IMG/VR virus record: IMGVR_UViG_3300042350_002363
Span: 1-40,373 of that record
Length of the DNA: 40,373 nucleotides
Reading direction: 5' to 3' (one strand)
From: a virus
Shown here: one piece after another, positions 12,470 to 18,644 of the stretch
Layout: each line of letters opens with the position of its first letter
Position numbering within the stretch: position 1 is the first letter of the stretch
The notes under the pieces: model-generated
Databases searched by the model: none
Told to the model about the DNA's origin: nothing
What the model saw: the letters and a program-made list of their open reading frames with translations, nothing else
Translations under genes and position numbers: made by a program

Positions 12470-13914
12470 GATACCTCTCCATATGCTCGGGCATTGAGGC
12501 CGCGAGCGTTGCGTGGCACCATCTTGGCTGGACGCCCGTGGGCTTCAGCGAGATTGAACCATTCCCAAGCGCGGTACTCGCGCACCACTATCCCAACGTT
12601 CCCAATTTCGGAGACATGACGAAGCATGAGCAATGGCCCCTTCAACCCGGATCAATTGACCTTCTCGTGGGCGGAACGCCATGCCAGTCATATTCAGTCG
12701 CGGGGTTGCGGCAAGGACTCGCAGATCCGCGAGGGAGCCTCATGCTCACCTACTTGGCAATCGCTGCTCGGCTCCGACCTCGGTGGATTGTCTGGGAAAA
12801 TGTCCCCGGTGTTCTGTCCTCGAACGGAGGACGGGACTTTGGCACCTTCCTCGGGGCGCTGGGGGAACTCGGGTATGGGTTCGCGTACCGAGTCCTGGAC
12901 GCTCAATACGTGCGAGTGGGGCGATGGCCCCGAGCCGTCCCGCAGCGCCGCCGCCGGGTGTTCGTCGTCGGTCGCCTCCTTGAGCGAGGTGCTGGAGACT
13001 GGACCGCTGCCGCCGAGGTACTCGCTGTCCGCGAAGGCTTGCAGCGGCATCTTGAGGCGGGCGGAAAGGCGCGGAAAGGCGCTGCCTCCGATGCTGAAGG
13101 CGGCGCTCAAGTCGGTTTCTATGGGGGAAGTCAGCCCGACTGTGCAGACACGGTGACCAGCAAGTGGTCGAAGGGGTCCGGTGGTCCTGCCGGGAATGCG
13201 TGTGGATTGTTCTTGGCGCAGCCGACCGCGTGGCCTGCTGACTGTGCCGGGACTTTGGCCCAGTCATCCACGGGAAGTGGAGCGCCTGGGTACAGCAACC
13301 AAGAAATCTTCTCGCAGAACTGCGCGAACCTCGTTCCTCAGCCCGTCCCTTTCACCAAGGCCAAGCGGGCGCAGTCTGTGACTGATGACGAAACTTGGGT
13401 GCAGGGCCAGGTCAACCCGACGCTCTCGCTGTTTGACCAAGGCGACACGCGGGCGACCACGGTGGCGGTGGCGTTTGCCAACCGCACTCGCGATGGCATC
13501 AAGATGCCGGAGATCATGGCAGACGGCGTAACGCCAGCCCTGACGAATCCGGGTGGCGGTGGAAGAAGCGATGCGATCAACGTGGCGGTGGCTCACGCCT
13601 TCTACAGCACGGGCGGGACCCACGGAGTCAACCAACATCCCGAGGTGTCCCCCGCCGTGAAGGTGGGAAGTGGGCTCGGCATTCCTTCGCCGCCAGCGGT
13701 GGCTCAAGCCATGACCGTCCGCCGGCTGACCCCGGTTGAGTGCGAGAGACTCCAGGGCTTCCCGGACAACTGGACGCTGATCCCGTGGCGGAAGAAGCCT
13801 GCCGAGGAATGCCCGGACGGGCCGCGATACAAGGCGCTCGGCAACAGCATGGCCTGCAACTGCATGGCTTGGATAGGGGAGCAAATCGCAAAGTGGGAGG
13901 CTGACCATGCGTGA
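12466..13914 (+). CDS. dcm: DNA (cytosine-5) methyltransferase
   Basis: 482 residues with the ordered motifs of C5 methyltransferases: SAM-binding SICSGIEAAS at 5-14 (motif I), catalytic Pro-Cys GGTPCQSYS at 69-77 with C73 (IV), WENV at 110-113 (VI), QRRRRVFVVG at 160-169 (VIII), and near the C-terminus RLTPVECERLQGFPDNW (IX) and YKALGNSM (X). The long, Gly/Asn/Thr-rich region between motifs VIII and IX (about residues 180-410) is the target-recognition part. It would methylate cytosines in phage DNA to evade host restriction. No partner restriction enzyme is present. A second gene lies in another frame over residues ~54-230. Start overlaps the upstream stop (ATGA). Confidence 0.93.
   Translation: MRYLSICSGIEAASVAWHHLGWTPVGFSEIEPFPSAVLAHHYPNVPNFGDMTKHEQWPLQPGSIDLLVGGTPCQSYSVAGLRQGLADPRGSLMLTYLAIAARLRPRWIVWENVPGVLSSNGGRDFGTFLGALGELGYGFAYRVLDAQYVRVGRWPRAVPQRRRRVFVVGRLLERGAGDWTAAAEVLAVREGLQRHLEAGGKARKGAASDAEGGAQVGFYGGSQPDCADTVTSKWSKGSGGPAGNACGLFLAQPTAWPADCAGTLAQSSTGSGAPGYSNQEIFSQNCANLVPQPVPFTKAKRAQSVTDDETWVQGQVNPTLSLFDQGDTRATTVAVAFANRTRDGIKMPEIMADGVTPALTNPGGGGRSDAINVAVAHAFYSTGGTHGVNQHPEVSPAVKVGSGLGIPSPPAVAQAMTVRRLTPVECERLQGFPDNWTLIPWRKKPAEECPDGPRYKALGNSMACNCMAWIGEQIAKWEADHA
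12626..13156 (+). CDS. Overlapping gene inside the methyltransferase gene, 176 aa
   Basis: A 176-residue frame, shifted +1 relative to the methyltransferase gene and wholly contained in it. It begins MSNGPFNPDQLTFSWAERHAS and continues with blocks SGKMSPVFCPRTEDGTLAPSS, GRWGNSGMGSRTESWTLNT, and SLSEVLETGPLPPRYSLSAKACSGILRRAERRGKALPPML. I recognise these blocks from many standalone or overlapping phage 'hypothetical' proteins (DQLTF start, 'WTLNTSEWP', 'LETG..P.RY.LS..AC.GILRRAEKRGK'), which argues that it is a real protein and not a shadow. A GGAGA sits 11 bp before its ATG. Over the same bases the methyltransferase frame also keeps its motifs, so both frames appear under selection. Function unknown; a link to DNA modification is implied by the arrangement. 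Confidence 0.68.
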   Translation: MSNGPFNPDQLTFSWAERHASHIQSRGCGKDSQIREGASCSPTWQSLLGSDLGGLSGKMSPVFCPRTEDGTLAPSSGRWGNSGMGSRTESWTLNTCEWGDGPEPSRSAAAGCSSSVASLSEVLETGPLPPRYSLSAKACSGILRRAERRGKALPPMLKAALKSVSMGEVSPTVQTR

Positions 13915-14095
13915 CATCCCGAACGCCGGCAACGTCGCCGTCACCCTGCGCCATGGCCAGTCGGTCGTGATCGTGGACGAGGATGGCCGTGCCGTCGCCG
14001 CCGTTGCCCCGACGCCGTCCAACGTGGGCAAGGTCACGCTCGTCGTGCGCGCCCCGAAGACCGTGCGAATCCTGAGGGAGCGCGACGATGAGTGA
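13907..14095 (+). CDS. Hypothetical protein, 62 aa
   Basis: 62 residues (MRDIPNAGNVAVTLRHGQSV). Predicted all beta: VAVTLRHGQSVVIVDEDGRAVAAVAP then VGKVTLVVRAPKTVRIL, in a spacing reminiscent of small beta-barrel phage proteins or CsrA-like dimers, although no CsrA signature is present. Start has an excellent GGGAGG ribosome site and overlaps the methyltransferase end by 8 bp; its stop overlaps the next gene by 8 bp. Function unknown. Confidence 0.6.
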   Translation: MRDIPNAGNVAVTLRHGQSVVIVDEDGRAVAAVAPTPSNVGKVTLVVRAPKTVRILRERDDE

Positions 14096-14393
14096 CCCAA
14101 CTTGGTACGAGCACGCGCTCAACGAGCGCGGCCTGACGATCATGCTGCTGCGTGCGCGCATCGGGCAGATCCGCGCTGCCGCCGCCCCGCTGCGGCAGCT
14201 TTCGGCCGCGCTGGCCGCCGGGTTCAAGCACGACCCGGACCAGGCGCTCGAGTCGATCAACGCCCTGCTGCGCGAGATCGACCGCGAGCCACAGACACCC
14301 TCCGGCGCGTTGCCGGAAAGCCCCCGCGCCGTGCCACCTCATCGTGGTTTCCAACACGGCGCGGGGGTAACTTCAAACGAGGAGAAGCGATGA
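14088..14393 (+). CDS. Hypothetical protein, 101 aa
   Basis: 101 residues. The first ~65 (SDPTWYEHALNERGLTIMLLR, then a helix of Ala, Leu, Arg and a KHDPDQALESINALLREIDRE helix) look like a compact helical bundle. The last ~35 are Pro/Gly/Arg-rich and coincide with two DNA hairpins (14301-14317 and 14321-14367), so this tail may be a consequence of an RNA structure lying in the coding region rather than a folded domain. Ribosome site GAGGGAG precedes the ATG. Stop overlaps the next gene by ATGA. No family recognised. Confidence 0.55.
   Translation: MSDPTWYEHALNERGLTIMLLRARIGQIRAAAAPLRQLSAALAAGFKHDPDQALESINALLREIDREPQTPSGALPESPRAVPPHRGFQHGAGVTSNEEKR
14321..14367 (+). other. 13-bp perfect hairpin at a gene junction
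   Basis: CCCCCGCGCCGTG (14321-14333) pairs fully with CACGGCGCGGGGG (14355-14367) across a 21-nt loop. A smaller hairpin TCCGGC/GCCGGA lies at 14301-14317. No T-run follows; instead GAGGAGA and the ATG at 14390 come 10-20 bp later. It could control translation of the next gene, protect mRNA ends, or pause transcription. Confidence 0.5.
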
Positions 14394-14767
14394 GTACCAG
14401 CGACATCGTCACGCGAATGCTTGAGATCGACGGATTCGGATGGCAATGCGGAGAACCGCTGAAGGACAAAGGCAGTTACTTCCGTTGTTCGTGTGGGTGC
14501 AGTCAACCAGACAAGGACTGGGATGGTTCTATGACGATCAAGCAGCCGATGATCCTGCGCGATGCCGCTGACGAGATCATTCGCCTCCGCGCCGAGCGCG
14601 ATGAGGCGAGGCGGTCATTGTGCCGCGTGGAATCTGCGTGTCGGACATGCACGGTTGAGGAATGGGTTCGCAACGAACTTGATGGGTTGACAAAATGGAT
14701 TCCGGTTGATCCAAGAGTGGTTGCCGAGGAGCGCGGCTGGGACTGCTTCGGACCAATCAGACCATGA
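14390..14767 (+). CDS. Hypothetical protein with two Cys clusters, 125 aa
   Basis: 125 residues from the ATG at 14390, with GAGGAGA upstream. An earlier in-frame start at 14102 is rejected because that stretch is arginine-rich shadow sequence over the preceding gene. Residues ~24-40 read CGEPLKDKGSYFRCSCGCSQ and a later segment CRVESACRTCTVEEW; together they give up to seven cysteines that could bind zinc. Between them lies a helix with MILRDAADEIIRLRAERDEARRS, a typical phage coiled pattern ('LRDAADEIIRLRAERDE'). Base composition is somewhat lower in GC than its neighbours. Function unknown. Confidence 0.58.
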   Translation: MSTSDIVTRMLEIDGFGWQCGEPLKDKGSYFRCSCGCSQPDKDWDGSMTIKQPMILRDAADEIIRLRAERDEARRSLCRVESACRTCTVEEWVRNELDGLTKWIPVDPRVVAEERGWDCFGPIRP

Positions 14768-14952
14768 ACCACGACCCGATCATGCTTTGGAGAAACGGAC
14801 GCTGGGTCGCGTCAACCCTCAAGGAGCTTCCCCCGCACTCCCACGGCAAGCCCGAGGATTGCGACAGGTGCAACGCCGAGGCCTACCGACTACTCAGCCG
14901 CATCAGCCGAACACGCGCCGACACTAGCGGCCGAAAGGAGGCCAACAAGTGA
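14764..14952 (+). CDS. Hypothetical small protein, 62 aa
   Basis: 62 residues (MNHDPIMLWRNGRWVASTLK). The centre has PPHSHGKPEDCDRCNAEAYRLL, with HxH and CxxC that might hold a zinc ion, and a basic C-terminus. No family recognised. Start and stop both overlap neighbours (ATGA at 14764; TGA inside the next GTGATC). It belongs to the chain of coupled small early genes. Confidence 0.52.
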   Translation: MNHDPIMLWRNGRWVASTLKELPPHSHGKPEDCDRCNAEAYRLLSRISRTRADTSGRKEANK

Positions 14953-15149
14953 TCGACCCTGGCGATGAGCACCAGGAGCGCGACATCCTTGAGCGCCTTG
15001 ACATCTACTGGCCGGGCATGGGCGAGATGGCGAACCTTGAACGCCGCGAGGCGGCGCGGCACATCCGCGTCCTGCGCGACGAGGTGCGGAAGCTCCGCAA
15101 CATCCTGCCGGCCCGCATCGAGCGCATCCTCTACGAAGGCAGCGGCTGA
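14949..15149 (+). CDS. Hypothetical helical protein, 66 aa
   Basis: 66 residues from a GTG at 14949 with a strong AAAGGAGG ribosome site, which decides the start. The sequence is acidic then helical and charged (ERDILERLDIYWPGMGEMANL, then EAARHIRVLRDEVRKLRNIL), suggesting a short coiled coil. No family recognised. It overlaps the previous gene by 4 bp and is followed 2 bp later by the next small gene. Confidence 0.55.
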   Translation: MIDPGDEHQERDILERLDIYWPGMGEMANLERREAARHIRVLRDEVRKLRNILPARIERILYEGSG

Positions 15150-15151
15150 CC

Positions 15152-15340
15152 ATGCTTGCGGGGCGAGGGGAACGGGACGAAGACGTAGTGGACCGCGTGC
15201 GGGAGAGCGGCACGGACGATCCGCTCACGATTGAACTCATGCAGGAGGTCGTGTACCTGCGGCAGGAGATGGCGAAATTGATACGACAGGTGAACCGCCA
15301 AGTGCTGGCAGCATCCAACCACAGGGTCCGCAATGATTGA
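15152..15340 (+). CDS. Hypothetical helical protein, 62 aa
   Basis: 62 residues (MLAGRGERDEDVVDRVRESG), mainly charged with a C-terminal helix LTIELMQEVVYLRQEMAKLIRQ that could form a coiled coil with the similarly helical preceding protein. No family recognised. Overlaps the start of rusA by 8 bp. Support is an open frame in a tightly packed operon; the ribosome site is unremarkable. Confidence 0.48.
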   Translation: MLAGRGERDEDVVDRVRESGTDDPLTIELMQEVVYLRQEMAKLIRQVNRQVLAASNHRVRND

Positions 15341-15740
15341 ATTCACCGTGCCGGGATTCGCAGCCCCCCAGGGTTCCAAGCGTGCGTTGCTCAGGAACGG
15401 GCGTGTCGTGCTGCTCGAGTCAAGCGCCAAGGTCAAGCCCTACCGGGCGGTGTTCGCGCTGGTGGCACGCGAGGCGTGGACCGAGCCGCCGGCGACCGGG
15501 GCGGTGGCGGTCGAGTTGTGCTTCCGGTTCCCGCGCCCGAAGTCGCACTTCACCTCGCGTGGCCTGCTCAGGCCGGCGCTGCCCTTGGCACCCACGCGGC
15601 CGGACCTGGACAAGCTCTGCAGAGCTGCCTTGGACGCGATGACCGGGGTCGTGTACGTGGATGACGGCCAGGTGGCGATGCTGGCGGCCAGCAAGGAATG
15701 GGGCGAAACCGCCGAAACGCTGGTGAAAGTGTGGGCTTGA
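15333..15740 (+). CDS. rusA: RusA-family Holliday junction resolvase
   Basis: 135 residues, the normal length. Starts with the family pattern FTVPGFAAPQGSKR (phage RusA proteins begin 'xxVPGxPxPKxRPR'), then FRFPRPKSHF at 65-73, PDLDKLCRAALDAMTGVVYVDDGQV at 90-114. Acidic residues D91, D93, D101 and D110/D111 supply the metal site that cleaves four-way junctions. In a phage it resolves recombination intermediates and may debranch DNA before packaging. It precedes the annealase gene and its end overlaps a promoter for that gene. Confidence 0.88.
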   Translation: MIEFTVPGFAAPQGSKRALLRNGRVVLLESSAKVKPYRAVFALVAREAWTEPPATGAVAVELCFRFPRPKSHFTSRGLLRPALPLAPTRPDLDKLCRAALDAMTGVVYVDDGQVAMLAASKEWGETAETLVKVWA

Positions 15741-15764
15741 CGCCGATGTAGTGGGGCGTATACT
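15737..15764 (+). promoter_or_regulatory. Strong sigma70-type promoter for the recombination genes
   Basis: TTGACG (15737-15742), 16-bp spacer, TATACT (15759-15764). The -35 overlaps the rusA stop codon. Expected start is near 15771, giving a ~60-nt leader ending in AAGGAGA before the annealase ATG. This is the best promoter match in the window. Confidence 0.65.
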
Positions 15765-15829
15765 GATCCTGTCGGTGGCGCGTTGCCCCCGGCCGAGCGC
15801 GGCGACCCGCGCAAGCGAAGGAGATTCAC

Positions 15830-16843
15830 ATGAGTGCATTGGCACGCTTGGATGACGAGAAGCGCGAGCTGCTCGCACGGACGCTCTGCAACGGAGCGAG
15901 CCGCGACGAGCTGGACCTGTTCTTCAACATCTGCGAGCGCACCGGGCTCGACCCGTTCGCACGGCAGATCTACGCCGTGCGCCGCTACGACCGCAAGGCT
16001 GGCCGCGAGGTCATGCAGACGCAGGTCAGCATCGATGGGTTCCGCCTGGTCGCGCAGCGCAGCGGTGAGTACGCGGGGCAGACGGCCGTGGCCTACTGCG
16101 GCACGGACGGGCGCTGGGTGGACGTGTGGCTGAACGAGGAGCCGCCGGCGGCCGCCCGCGTGGGCGTGTACCGCAAGGGATTCGTCGAGGCCGTCACGGC
16201 TATCGCCCTGTTCCGCGAGTACGCGCAGCGGTCGAAGGACGGCTACTTGACCGGGATGTGGGGCAAGATGCCGACCGTGATGATCGCCAAGTGCGCCGAG
16301 GCGCTCGCCCTCCGCAAGGCGTTCCCTGCCGAACTGTCCGGGCTCTATACGCCCGAGGAGATGGCGCAGGCCGACAACCCGCCTGCCGCACCCGCCGTGC
16401 AGGCCGTTGCCGCCCTGCCCGCCCCGGAGGTCGTGGAAGCCACCACGATGCCCCAGGACGCGCCCGTGTCCGTCGAGGCCCCCAAGCCCGTCCGCAAGCG
16501 CAAGGCCGCTCCTGAGGCATCTGCGCCCGCCCCGGCCCCAGCGCCCGTGGCGAAGGCTGAGGCCGAGCCCGCCGACACCTACCCGGACGAATACGAGGGG
16601 AACTTCGCCATCCTGCGGGTCGTGCGCCGCAAGGACAAGCCCATCGCGATCTCGGTCGCTGGGGAGCACGGCAACGCCTGGCTCGCCACCACGGTCGCGG
16701 AGTACGCCCAGCTCGCGGACAAGTCCGAGGAGATGCGGCTCGACATCGCCCGGGTCGGTAATGCCCTGACCATCATGCGCGTCCTGTCCACGGTCGAGCG
16801 CAAGCCCGAGCCCGTGTCGGCCGACGATCACGTCCCGTTCTGA
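15830..16843 (+). CDS. bet: Phage recombination protein Bet (RecT-type ssDNA annealase)
   Basis: 337 residues. The Bet/RecT family core lies in residues ~10-190: LCNGASRDELDLFFNICERTGLDPFARQIYAV, then QVSIDGFRLVAQRSGEYAGQ, and CAEALALRKAFPAELSGLYTPEEM, all diagnostic. It anneals complementary single strands during replication and recombination. Residues ~185-240 are a Pro/Ala-rich linker, and ~245-337 form an extra C-terminal domain beginning DEYEGNFAILRVVRRKDKP that is not part of classical Bet and may bind a partner or DNA end. No exonuclease of the Red-alpha type is seen in the window; the neighbouring Gp157 gene is a usual companion. Start has AAGGAGA 8 bp upstream. Confidence 0.9.
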   Translation: MSALARLDDEKRELLARTLCNGASRDELDLFFNICERTGLDPFARQIYAVRRYDRKAGREVMQTQVSIDGFRLVAQRSGEYAGQTAVAYCGTDGRWVDVWLNEEPPAAARVGVYRKGFVEAVTAIALFREYAQRSKDGYLTGMWGKMPTVMIAKCAEALALRKAFPAELSGLYTPEEMAQADNPPAAPAVQAVAALPAPEVVEATTMPQDAPVSVEAPKPVRKRKAAPEASAPAPAPAPVAKAEAEPADTYPDEYEGNFAILRVVRRKDKPIAISVAGEHGNAWLATTVAEYAQLADKSEEMRLDIARVGNALTIMRVLSTVERKPEPVSADDHVPF

Positions 16844-16864
16844 CCATATACCCGGAGGAACACC

Positions 16865-17371
16865 ATGTCACTCTACGCAATCCAGAACGAGATCAGCGAC
16901 ATCATCGACGCCCTGCTTGAGGGCGGGCAGACCGAGGCCGACGCGAACGCGGCGCTCGAGGAGCACCTCGCCGGCCTTGACGCGGCGCTTGAGGACAGGG
17001 CCGAGGCCTACGCCAGCGTCATCCAGGAGCTCGCGCTCCGCGCCAAGGCACGCAAGGACGAGGCCGCCCGCATCCGCGCCCTAGCCGAGGCCGACGAGGC
17101 CGTGGCCGACCGCCTCAAGCGGCGGCTCAAGGAGGCGATGGAAGCCCTTGGCAAACACCGCATCGACGGCGTCCGCTTCAAACTGAGCGTTGCAGCGAAT
17201 GGAGGCAAGCAGCCGCTCGTCATCGAAGCCCCGGTTGATGACCTGCCGTCCGAGTTCAGGGTCGTGCGCCACGAGCCGAACAAGGACGCGATCCGCGCCG
17301 CGCTCGAGGCCGGCACGGCAGTCCCCGGCTGCACCCTGCTCCCGCGAGGCACAAGCCTGCGGATACGCTAG
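16865..17371 (+). CDS. Gp157-like protein
   Basis: 168 residues. N-terminal MSLYAIQNEISDIIDALLEG, long central coiled helix (EDRAEAYASVIQELALRAKARKDEAARI) and C-terminal beta part RIDGVRFKLSVAANGGKQPLV...VDDLPSEFRVV match the Siphovirus Gp157 family. Members sit beside annealases and single-strand DNA binding genes in phages and are thought to take part in DNA metabolism or resistance; the exact activity is unclear to me. It follows bet by 21 bp with a GGAGG ribosome site and is the last gene of the plus operon before a terminator. Confidence 0.85.
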   Translation: MSLYAIQNEISDIIDALLEGGQTEADANAALEEHLAGLDAALEDRAEAYASVIQELALRAKARKDEAARIRALAEADEAVADRLKRRLKEAMEALGKHRIDGVRFKLSVAANGGKQPLVIEAPVDDLPSEFRVVRHEPNKDAIRAALEAGTAVPGCTLLPRGTSLRIR

Positions 17372-17392
17372 GGAACCTTCTTCTCCCCGCTT

Positions 17393-17434
17393 GCCCCGGC
17401 GGCGTGCAGGACGCACTCACCGCCGGGGCTTTTC
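17393..17434 (+). terminator. Intrinsic terminator of the early operon
   Basis: GCCCCGGCGG (17393-17402) pairs perfectly with CCGCCGGGGC (17420-17429) across a 17-nt loop, followed by TTTT. It ends plus transcription before the convergent minus lysis block. Confidence 0.8.
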
Positions 17435-17437
17435 ATT

Positions 17438-17551
17438 TCACTTCGACTTGAACATGTCCATCAGCTTGCCGATGGGCAGCACGTTGCCGACGAGGTAACC
17501 CGCCAGCGCGAGCATGACGCCGAACCAGACCGATCCGAGGAACTGACTCAT
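17438..17551 (-). CDS. Small membrane protein, 37 aa (lysis-associated?)
   Basis: 37 residues: MSQFLGSVWFGVMLALAGYL, then VGNVLPIGKLMDMFKSK. Residues ~5-27 form one hydrophobic membrane segment with a basic amphipathic tail. A strong AAAGGA ribosome site precedes the ATG at 17551, and the gene overlaps the stop of the lipoprotein gene (ATGA). Position at the end of the minus late block, next to a spanin-like lipoprotein, suggests a holin, antiholin or lysis helper. It could also be an unrelated small membrane peptide. No family recognised. Confidence 0.6.
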   Translation of the reverse strand: MSQFLGSVWFGVMLALAGYLVGNVLPIGKLMDMFKSK

Positions 17552-18051
17552 GTCTTTCCTTTCTCTTTGCGGCGCTTGGCCGCGTTTCGGAACGCTGCAT
17601 CGAACTCACTGTCCTGTGCGCGCATTGCAGCTATGAGCTCGCGGTCGCCTTCCGGCCGCGATTCATCGAGCATATCCACGGCCAGCTCGGCCTGGCTGAC
17701 CTTCTTCCGGGGCAGCCACCCGATGGCGATGCGGATGGCCGTGAACGCCCCGCTCTGCCACAGGATGAACGCGACCGCCACCACCGCAAGCGCGATCCCC
17801 CACCAGTGCAGCGTGGAGAGCCATGCCGGCACCCTGGCCTCGACGTGGGGGATGTCGGCCTGGATGGCGTCCGCGTGGCCCAGGATGCGCGTGGCGCCGT
17901 CCACGACCACCGGGTCGCCCGCGGCCTTGCCGTAGTCAACGAGCGCCTGCGCCTCGCCACGAATTGCCGTGGCGTTGTTGGCGATCCTGGCGACCGGGTT
18001 GCAGCCGGCCAGGAGCAGCGCCGCGGCAAGCAGGCTTGCGTGCCCGCGCAC
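17548..18051 (-). CDS. Lipoprotein with internal membrane helix (unimolecular spanin-like)
   Basis: 167 residues from a GTG at 18051, 2 bp after the upstream stop. Residues 1-16 are a lipoprotein signal peptide with lipobox LLAGC (modified C17). Residues ~18-80 are a periplasmic helical part, ~82-101 a transmembrane helix (WWGIALAVVAVAFILWQSG), and ~110-167 a charged tail (KKVSQAELAVDMLDESRPEG...). An outer-membrane lipid anchor plus an inner-membrane helix is the design of u-spanins such as T1 gp11, which fuse the two membranes in lysis; but those have the membrane helix at the very end, so the ~60-residue tail is unusual. Start upstream in frame (18147) is rejected. Confidence 0.6.
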   Translation of the reverse strand: MRGHASLLAAALLLAGCNPVARIANNATAIRGEAQALVDYGKAAGDPVVVDGATRILGHADAIQADIPHVEARVPAWLSTLHWWGIALAVVAVAFILWQSGAFTAIRIAIGWLPRKKVSQAELAVDMLDESRPEGDRELIAAMRAQDSEFDAAFRNAAKRRKEKGKT

Positions 18052-18053
18052 GG

Positions 18054-18371
18054 TCAGGGGGGATACCCGATGCTGCCGTCCTCGCGGCCGATGCGGAGCA
18101 CGACGCTGTTGGCGTACTCGCCCGTCTTCACGCCGGCGCGGTACCACAGCGCCTCGGGCTCGTAGCCGACGTCCTCGCCGGTCGACGTCCAGCGGTCGAC
18201 GTCACGCCAGGTCGAGTTGTCGGTCGAGCGCTGCACGGTGACGGTGGTCCCGCCGAGCGAGCCGACCGAGCCCGATGCGAGGGCGACGCTGATGTTGATG
18301 TTGCCGATCAGCTTGACCGGGGTGGTCCAGGTGTTCTGAGCGGTGATGGTGGCCGATGCGATGGTTGACAT
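18054..18371 (-). CDS. Putative virion beta-sandwich protein, 105 aa
   Basis: 105 residues. Reads as one small beta domain: NTWTTPVKLIGNINISVALAS, VGSLGGTTVTVQRSTDNSTW, RDVDRWTSTGEDVGYEPE, LWYRAGVKTGEYANSVVLRI. The 'VTVQRSxDNxxW..VD.....' and 'YRxGVKTGxYxxxxVxxRI' patterns recur in short phage proteins with an immunoglobulin/jelly-roll look, often annotated as structural. It lies between tail-fibre and lysis genes. A head-decoration or tail accessory role is possible. Start has AAAGGAA upstream. Confidence 0.6.
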   Translation of the reverse strand: MSTIASATITAQNTWTTPVKLIGNINISVALASGSVGSLGGTTVTVQRSTDNSTWRDVDRWTSTGEDVGYEPEALWYRAGVKTGEYANSVVLRIGREDGSIGYPP

Positions 18372-18381
18372 GGTGTTCCTT

Positions 18382-18633
18382 TCAGGCCGCCATCCAGGCG
18401 GTGCCGGCGGCTGCGGCGTCGGTGAACGGCTTGAGGTCCGCGCCCGAATCCTTGATGTGCTTCATGGCGCACATGATGGCGATGTGGCGCACGTTTCGGC
18501 CCATCTCGTCCAGCGCCTCCGGCGTGCGCTCGTCGGCCTCGATGAGGCGGTCGATGACGGCAACGGAGTGGGGCAGCGCCGCGAGGTGTTCTGCGGTCTG
18601 CTCGGGGGAGAATGTGGGTTCTTGATTGTTCAT
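18382..18633 (-). CDS. Hypothetical protein, 83 aa
   Basis: 83 residues from the ATG at 18633 (MNNQEPTFSPEQTAEHLAAL). Helical, slightly acidic, with ALDEMGRNVRHIAIMCAMKHIKDSGAD in the middle and a C-terminal Ala-rich stretch. The first 21 codons of the longer frame (to 18696) lie over the YadA-like gene and are rejected. No family recognised. It follows the YadA-like gene by 11 bp and precedes the 105-aa gene by 10 bp, so it is part of the late operon. Confidence 0.55.
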   Translation of the reverse strand: MNNQEPTFSPEQTAEHLAALPHSVAVIDRLIEADERTPEALDEMGRNVRHIAIMCAMKHIKDSGADLKPFTDAAAAGTAWMAA

Positions 18634-18644
18634 GTTCGTTCCGA

